A stretch of 9,042 nt of DNA, from assembly GCA_002796165.1 (NCBI GenBank), contig PCWF01000067.1:6876-15917 (forward strand). Direction: 5' to 3'. Numbering within the stretch: position 1 is the first letter of the stretch; every line of letters begins with the position of its first letter. The notes under the pieces are model-generated. The model was not told where the DNA came from. It ran no database searches and saw only the letters and a list, made by a program, of their open reading frames with translations. This DNA is from Nitrospinae bacterium CG11_big_fil_rev_8_21_14_0_20_56_8 (lineage in GTDB: Bacteria; Nitrospinota; Nitrospinia; Nitrospinales; VA-1). A program made the position numbers and the translations under genes. Below are positions 5,378-9,042 of the stretch, in pieces.

Positions 5378-6397
5378 ATGAACATATCAGAAGCGCTCAA
5401 TACCGTGATCAACGGCTGGGACCTCACCCAGGATGAAATGGTGTCGGTGATGACCCAGATTATGGATGGCAAGGCCGAAAGCTCCCAGTTGGGAGCGTTC
5501 CTGACCGCCCTGCGCATGAAGGGCGAAGCGGTGTCCGAAATCGCCGGGGCCGCGCGGGTGATGAAGGAAAAAGCCGTACGCCTCAAAGTTTCCGTCGAGC
5601 CCATCGTCGACACCTGTGGAACGGGCGGGGACGAGGCGGACACGTTTAACATTTCCACCGCCGCCGCGTTTGCCGTGGCGGGAACGGGGATCGTGGTGGC
5701 CAAGCATGGAAACCGGGCGGTTTCCAGCCGGTCCGGGAGCGCCGACGTCCTGCGCACGCTGGGGGTCAACATCGAGGCCGAGGCCGGCATCGTGGAAACC
5801 TGCCTGCAGGAGGTGGGGATCGGGTTCCTTTTCGCCCCGATGCTCCATGGCGCCATGCGCCACGCCGCCGCGGTCCGGAAGGAACTGGGATTCCGGACCC
5901 TCTTCAACCTGCTCGGTCCGCTGACGAATCCCGCCGGAGCCCACGCGCAGGTTGTGGGAGTGTACGACCGCAAGCGGGTGCATCCCATCGCTTCGGTGCT
6001 TCGCGACCTGGGGTGCCTCCACGCCTTTGTCGTTCACGGAGAAGACGGGCTGGACGAGATCACCCTCACCGGCAAGACCGACGTTTGCGAATTGATTGGG
6101 GGAGAGATCCGGGAGTACACGCTCGATCCGGTGGACCTGGGATTGCCCCTCTGTACGATGGAGGATCTCCGGGGCGGCACGCCGGAAGAGAACGCCCGGA
6201 TCCTCGAGGGGATATTGAATGGAGATCCGGGACCCTGCCGGGAGATTGTGGTGTTGAACGCCGCCGCGGCCATTGTGGCGGCGGAAAAGGCCCCGTCCCT
6301 GGATGAAGGACTGAAACTGGCCCGGGAATCCATCGATTCCGGTGCGGCTCGTAGCAAACTGGAACACTTGGTCCGGATCTCTCAGGGGAAATCATGA
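5378..6397 (+). CDS. trpD: Anthranilate phosphoribosyltransferase
   Basis: The product transfers phosphoribose from PRPP to anthranilate, the second step of the pathway. The 339 residues have the standard TrpD layout. A helical N-terminal domain (LGAFLTALRMKGE, 38-50) is followed by the PRPP loop CGTGGD (80-85) with TFNIST (89-94), and KHGNRAVSSRSGSADVL (109-125). The anthranilate-tunnel region HGAMRHAAAVRKELGFRT (157-174) and FNLLGPLTNPA (176-186) come next. The metal-site D225/E226 lies in GLDEIT. At 157-158 the usual His-Pro of HPAMR is His-Gly. ATG 5378 is chosen because MNISEAL matches the family start. GGAGG (5371-5375) is only two bases away, so initiation at the in-frame TTG 5366, four codons earlier and right after the trpG stop, remains possible. 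The gene overlaps trpC by ATGA. Confidence 0.96.
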   Translation: MNISEALNTVINGWDLTQDEMVSVMTQIMDGKAESSQLGAFLTALRMKGEAVSEIAGAARVMKEKAVRLKVSVEPIVDTCGTGGDEADTFNISTAAAFAVAGTGIVVAKHGNRAVSSRSGSADVLRTLGVNIEAEAGIVETCLQEVGIGFLFAPMLHGAMRHAAAVRKELGFRTLFNLLGPLTNPAGAHAQVVGVYDRKRVHPIASVLRDLGCLHAFVVHGEDGLDEITLTGKTDVCELIGGEIREYTLDPVDLGLPLCTMEDLRGGTPEENARILEGILNGDPGPCREIVVLNAAAAIVAAEKAPSLDEGLKLARESIDSGAARSKLEHLVRISQGKS

Positions 6398-7212
6398 GCA
6401 CGATTTTGGACCGGATTTTTTCCGACAAAAAGGACGAGGTCGATAGCGCGAAGCGGAACACCCCGCTGACGGAATTGAAAGGCCGGATCCGCCAGGAACC
6501 GGCGCCCCGAAATGTCAAAACGTGCCTGCGCGCCTATCCCCCGTCCCGAATCATTGCGGAGATCAAGCTGAGAACTCCGTTCAAGGGGGTTTTGCGTGAC
6601 GATTTGGACCCGGTCGATATTGCAAAAATTTACGCCGCGCATGGGGCGGCGACGCTTTCGATATTGACCGAAAACAAGTATTTCGGCGGCAGTCTGGACA
6701 TTTTTTGCCGGGTGCGCCAAAATGCCCACTTGCCCTTATTGCGGAAAGACTTTATTTTCTCCGAATATCAGGTTTACGAATCCCGGGCGTTCGGAGCCGA
6801 CTGGTTTCTGCTCATCGCCACGTGGCTGGACAAGAATCAACTGGGGGATCTTCTGGCCCTGGGACGGGAGATGGGACTGCCCGCGCTGGTGGAGACGCAT
6901 GACGAGCGGGACCTGGAAAAGGCCCTGACCGCTCAGGCGGAAATCGTCGGCATCAACAACCGCGATTTGACCTGCGGCAAAACCGATCTGGGAATCGCGC
7001 GTCGGCTCATCCCGATGGCGCGCCAGGCGGACCCGAACCTCATTCTGGTGTGTGAGAGCGGTATTCACGGCCGTCCGGAGATCCGCGAATTGGAGAGCCT
7101 GGGGGCGCATGCATTCCTGATCGGGGAAAGCCTGATGACGGCGAAGGACATCCCCGCCAAACTGACCGACCTTCTGGGCCGGGACCCGGACGACCGGTTT
7201 GGAGTGGCGTGA
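6394..7212 (+). CDS. trpC: Indole-3-glycerol phosphate synthase
   Basis: This (beta/alpha)8-barrel enzyme closes the ring of CdRP to indole-3-glycerol phosphate with loss of CO2 and water. The 272 residues fit a monofunctional TrpC. By alignment to known IGPS, the catalytic residues are E56 and K58 (IIAEIK), K118 (LLRKDF), E167 (ALVETHD), N188 (GINNRDL), and E221/S222 (VCESGI); the phosphate-binding end is FLIGESLM (241-248). The loop after the catalytic Lys reads LRTPFKG, where most IGPS have a (K/R)xSPS(K/x)G form. The ATG overlaps the trpD stop, with AGGGGA at 6384-6389 as ribosome site. TrpF is a separate gene here, unlike the enterobacterial TrpC-F fusion. Confidence 0.96.
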   Translation: MSTILDRIFSDKKDEVDSAKRNTPLTELKGRIRQEPAPRNVKTCLRAYPPSRIIAEIKLRTPFKGVLRDDLDPVDIAKIYAAHGAATLSILTENKYFGGSLDIFCRVRQNAHLPLLRKDFIFSEYQVYESRAFGADWFLLIATWLDKNQLGDLLALGREMGLPALVETHDERDLEKALTAQAEIVGINNRDLTCGKTDLGIARRLIPMARQADPNLILVCESGIHGRPEIRELESLGAHAFLIGESLMTAKDIPAKLTDLLGRDPDDRFGVA

Positions 7213-7246
7213 AAAAACGTTGTCGGACGTAATATCATTTCGTTTT

Positions 7247-7250
7247 GGAG
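7247..7250 (+). promoter_or_regulatory. Ribosome binding site that fixes the trpF start
   Basis: GGAG at 7247-7250 lies 7 bases before ATG 7258 but only 1 base before the in-frame GTG 7252. The ATG is therefore the better start. Confidence 0.6.
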
Positions 7251-7257
7251 CGTGGCG

Positions 7258-7887
7258 ATGGACGTCGGTTCCCGTCCGTGGGTGAGGGTTAAGATTTGCG
7301 GGATGACCCGGCTGGAGGATGCCCAGTTGGCGGTTCTCCGCGGCGCCGATGCGGTGGGTTTTATATTTTTCAAATCGAGTACGCGACATATCGCCCCGGC
7401 GGAGGCGAAGAAGATCATCGCCCAGCTTCCACCCCTGGTTCAAACGGTGGGGGTGTTCGTGAACGAGACCGCCGACCGGGTGAACCGGATCGCCGACACC
7501 TGCCGGCTCGATGCGGTGCAGTTACACGGCGAGGAAAGCCCGGCCTTTTGCCGCAGGATCCGCAAAAAGGTCATCAAGGCCATCCGGGTGAAGGATCTTG
7601 AATCCCTGCACTCGATGGAAGATTACAACGTCAGCGCCTTTCTGCTCGACTCGTATTCGGACAAGGAGCAGGGGGGAACGGGAAAAACCTTCGACTGGAA
7701 CCTGGTGCATCGGGCGAAGAAGCTCGGCACCATCATCATGGCGGGCGGGCTTACCCCCTCCAACGTGCATCAGGCGGTCCGCCAGGTGCGGCCTTTCGGA
7801 GTCGATGTATGTTCCGGAGTGGAAAAGTCTCCCGGGATCAAGGATCCGGCGAAGATAGATGCTTTCATGACAGCGGTGCGAATTTAG
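7258..7887 (+). CDS. trpF: Phosphoribosylanthranilate isomerase
   Basis: The product catalyses the Amadori rearrangement of phosphoribosyl-anthranilate to CdRP, the step between TrpD and TrpC. The 209 residues are of family length and form a (beta/alpha)8 barrel. The general base C14 is in VKICGMTR (11-18) and the general acid D131 in FLLDSY (128-133). Further motifs are VGVFVNE (64-70), VQLHGEE (87-93), GGTGKTFDW (139-147), and the phosphate-binding AGGLTPSNV (162-170) and SGVEKSPG (186-193). The FFKSSTRHI segment (37-45) has Thr where SPR is usual. It lies 45 bp after trpC. Its stop TAG (7885-7887) is part of the trpB ribosome site. Confidence 0.96.
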   Translation: MDVGSRPWVRVKICGMTRLEDAQLAVLRGADAVGFIFFKSSTRHIAPAEAKKIIAQLPPLVQTVGVFVNETADRVNRIADTCRLDAVQLHGEESPAFCRRIRKKVIKAIRVKDLESLHSMEDYNVSAFLLDSYSDKEQGGTGKTFDWNLVHRAKKLGTIIMAGGLTPSNVHQAVRQVRPFGVDVCSGVEKSPGIKDPAKIDAFMTAVRI

Positions 7888-7890
7888 GAG
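7885..7890 (+). promoter_or_regulatory. trpB ribosome binding site overlapping the trpF stop
   Basis: TAGGAG contains the trpF stop codon TAG (7885-7887) and a GGAG core (7887-7890), 6 bases before the trpB ATG. This makes terminating and initiating ribosomes compete or couple at one spot. Confidence 0.7.
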
Positions 7891-7896
7891 TCAGTA

Positions 7897-9042
7897 ATGG
7901 AGTCGAAAATCCAGGAATCCCTTTTGCCGGATCAGACCGGGCACTTCGGTACCTTCGGGGGACGATATGTCATCGAAACCCTCATGCCTGCCCTGGAAGA
8001 CCTGGAGCGGGTTTACACCGAGGCGAAGACCGACCCGAAATTCAAGGCCGATCTGGAATATTACCTGAAACAGTATGTGGGCCGTCCCACACCCTTGTAT
8101 TTTGCCGCCAATTTGACCCGGCACCTGGGCGGCGCGAAGATTTATTTGAAGCGCGAAGACCTCACCCATACCGGCGCGCACAAGATCAACAACACGATCG
8201 GGAGCGCCCTGCTGACCCTGCGCATGGGGAAGAAACGGGTGATCGCCGAGACCGGCGCGGGACAGCACGGCGTGGCCACGGCCACCGCCGCCGCCCTGTT
8301 TGGCCTCAAGTGCGAAGTGTTCATGGGAGAAGAGGATATGCGGCGGCAGGCGCTCAATGTGTTCCGCATGCGGCTTCTGGGAGCCAAGGTCACGCCCGTG
8401 GGTTCGGGCACCCGGACCTTGAAGGACGCCACCAGCGAGGCGATCCGCAACTGGATCACGACTGTCGAAACCACCCATTACATCATCGGCTCGGTGGTCG
8501 GACCTCACCCCTATCCCATGCTGGTGCGGGAGTTCCAGAAGATCATCGGCGAAGAGGCCACCCGGCAGATTCTTGAAGTGGAGAAACGTCTGCCCGACGC
8601 CTGCGTCGCCTGCGTGGGAGGAGGAAGCAACGCCATGGGATTGTTTTATTCCTTCGTGGGCCAGCCTGACGTGCGTCTCATCGGGGTGGAGGCCGCGGGA
8701 CTCGGCATCGAAACCGGCAAGCACGGCGCTTCGCTGAGCCATGGGAGGAGCGGGGTTCTGCACGGAATGATGAGTTATCTTCTGCACGACGAGGATGGCC
8801 AGGTGCGCGAGGCACATTCGATTTCCGCCGGACTCGATTATCCCGGAGTCGGGGCGGAGCACAGTTATCTCCGCGATACGGGCCGCGCCCAGTATGTCAC
8901 CATCACCGACGAGGAGGCGCTGGAAGGATTCAAGTTGCTGTCGCGTCAGGAGGGAATCATCCCCGCCCTGGAGTCGGCTCACGCCATCGCGCATATCGTG
9001 AAAATGGCTCCTCAAATGAAGCCGGACGAAATCATCGTGGTC
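7897..9042 (+). CDS. trpB: Tryptophan synthase beta subunit (3' end outside window)
   Basis: This PLP enzyme condenses indole, channelled from TrpA, with serine to make tryptophan. The 382 residues present run to the window edge without a stop; a full TrpB is about 390-410 residues, so only a short C-terminus is missing. It begins with HFGTFGGRYVIETLMPAL (16-33), near-standard for TrpB1. PLP binds K96 in HTGAHKINNT (91-100), E118 (AETGAGQHG) is the catalytic glutamate, and GGGSNAMG (241-248) holds the cofactor phosphate. GRPTPLYFA (62-70), ALNVFRMRLLGAKV (152-165) and SAGLDYPGVG (310-319) are also family signatures. The sequence is of the TrpA-dependent beta type rather than TrpB2. trpA is expected immediately downstream but is not in view. 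Confidence 0.97.
   Translation, partial: MESKIQESLLPDQTGHFGTFGGRYVIETLMPALEDLERVYTEAKTDPKFKADLEYYLKQYVGRPTPLYFAANLTRHLGGAKIYLKREDLTHTGAHKINNTIGSALLTLRMGKKRVIAETGAGQHGVATATAAALFGLKCEVFMGEEDMRRQALNVFRMRLLGAKVTPVGSGTRTLKDATSEAIRNWITTVETTHYIIGSVVGPHPYPMLVREFQKIIGEEATRQILEVEKRLPDACVACVGGGSNAMGLFYSFVGQPDVRLIGVEAAGLGIETGKHGASLSHGRSGVLHGMMSYLLHDEDGQVREAHSISAGLDYPGVGAEHSYLRDTGRAQYVTITDEEALEGFKLLSRQEGIIPALESAHAIAHIVKMAPQMKPDEIIVV

Noticed and set aside
7891..9015. 374-codon minus-strand open frame opposite trpB
   Set aside because: GC-rich shadow of trpB; the plus frame shows all TrpB motifs without interruption. The same applies to the long antisense frames at 4601-5332 and 5387-6367.

Overview
The window (about 55-60% GC by eye, dense coding, Shine-Dalgarno sites on most genes) looks like the chromosome of a Gram-negative bacterium with a taste for repeat proteins and two-component signalling. 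A deltaproteobacterial or Nitrospinota-like source is my best guess from the gene styles. Nothing in the sequence fixes the taxon, so treat it as low confidence.

Left part (1-2353, + strand): the 3' end of a leucine-rich-repeat gene with exact 27-residue repeats, a strong intrinsic terminator (491-532), then two tandem genes (631-1467 and 1520-2353). These two encode near-equal-length proteins (278 and 277 aa), each built as an 8-residue N-terminus plus seven repeats of about 39 residues. They are best read as two paralogous seven-bladed beta-propellers of the 'WGxxxDxxxAVGxxGxxxHxDGxxW' kind. Neither shows a signal peptide or membrane segment. Their function is unknown.

Middle (2350-2982, - strand): a single-receiver response regulator without a DNA-binding domain. 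It carries a C-terminal CPxC...SHGxCPxC tail that looks like a zinc-ribbon module. Its stop codon overlaps that of the second propeller gene by 4 bases. A 323-bp gap (2983-3305) separates it from the divergent trp operon. The gap holds a perfect TTGACA -35 box and a 12-bp perfect palindrome inside the promoter spacer, a likely operator. I see no Trp-codon leader peptide and no T-box.

Right part (3306-9042, + strand): a tightly packed tryptophan operon, trpE-trpG-trpD-trpC-trpF-trpB, running off the right edge within trpB; trpA would be expected next. trpE/trpG and trpD/trpC overlap by ATGA, and trpF/trpB share a stop codon with a ribosome binding site. Together the products convert chorismate to anthranilate (TrpE+TrpG), phosphoribosyl-anthranilate (TrpD), CdRP (TrpF), indole-glycerol phosphate (TrpC), and finally tryptophan (TrpB with TrpA).

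The trp operon itself is ordinary. The parts most worth a second look are the duplicated propeller pair, the receiver/Zn-ribbon protein, and the palindromic trp promoter.
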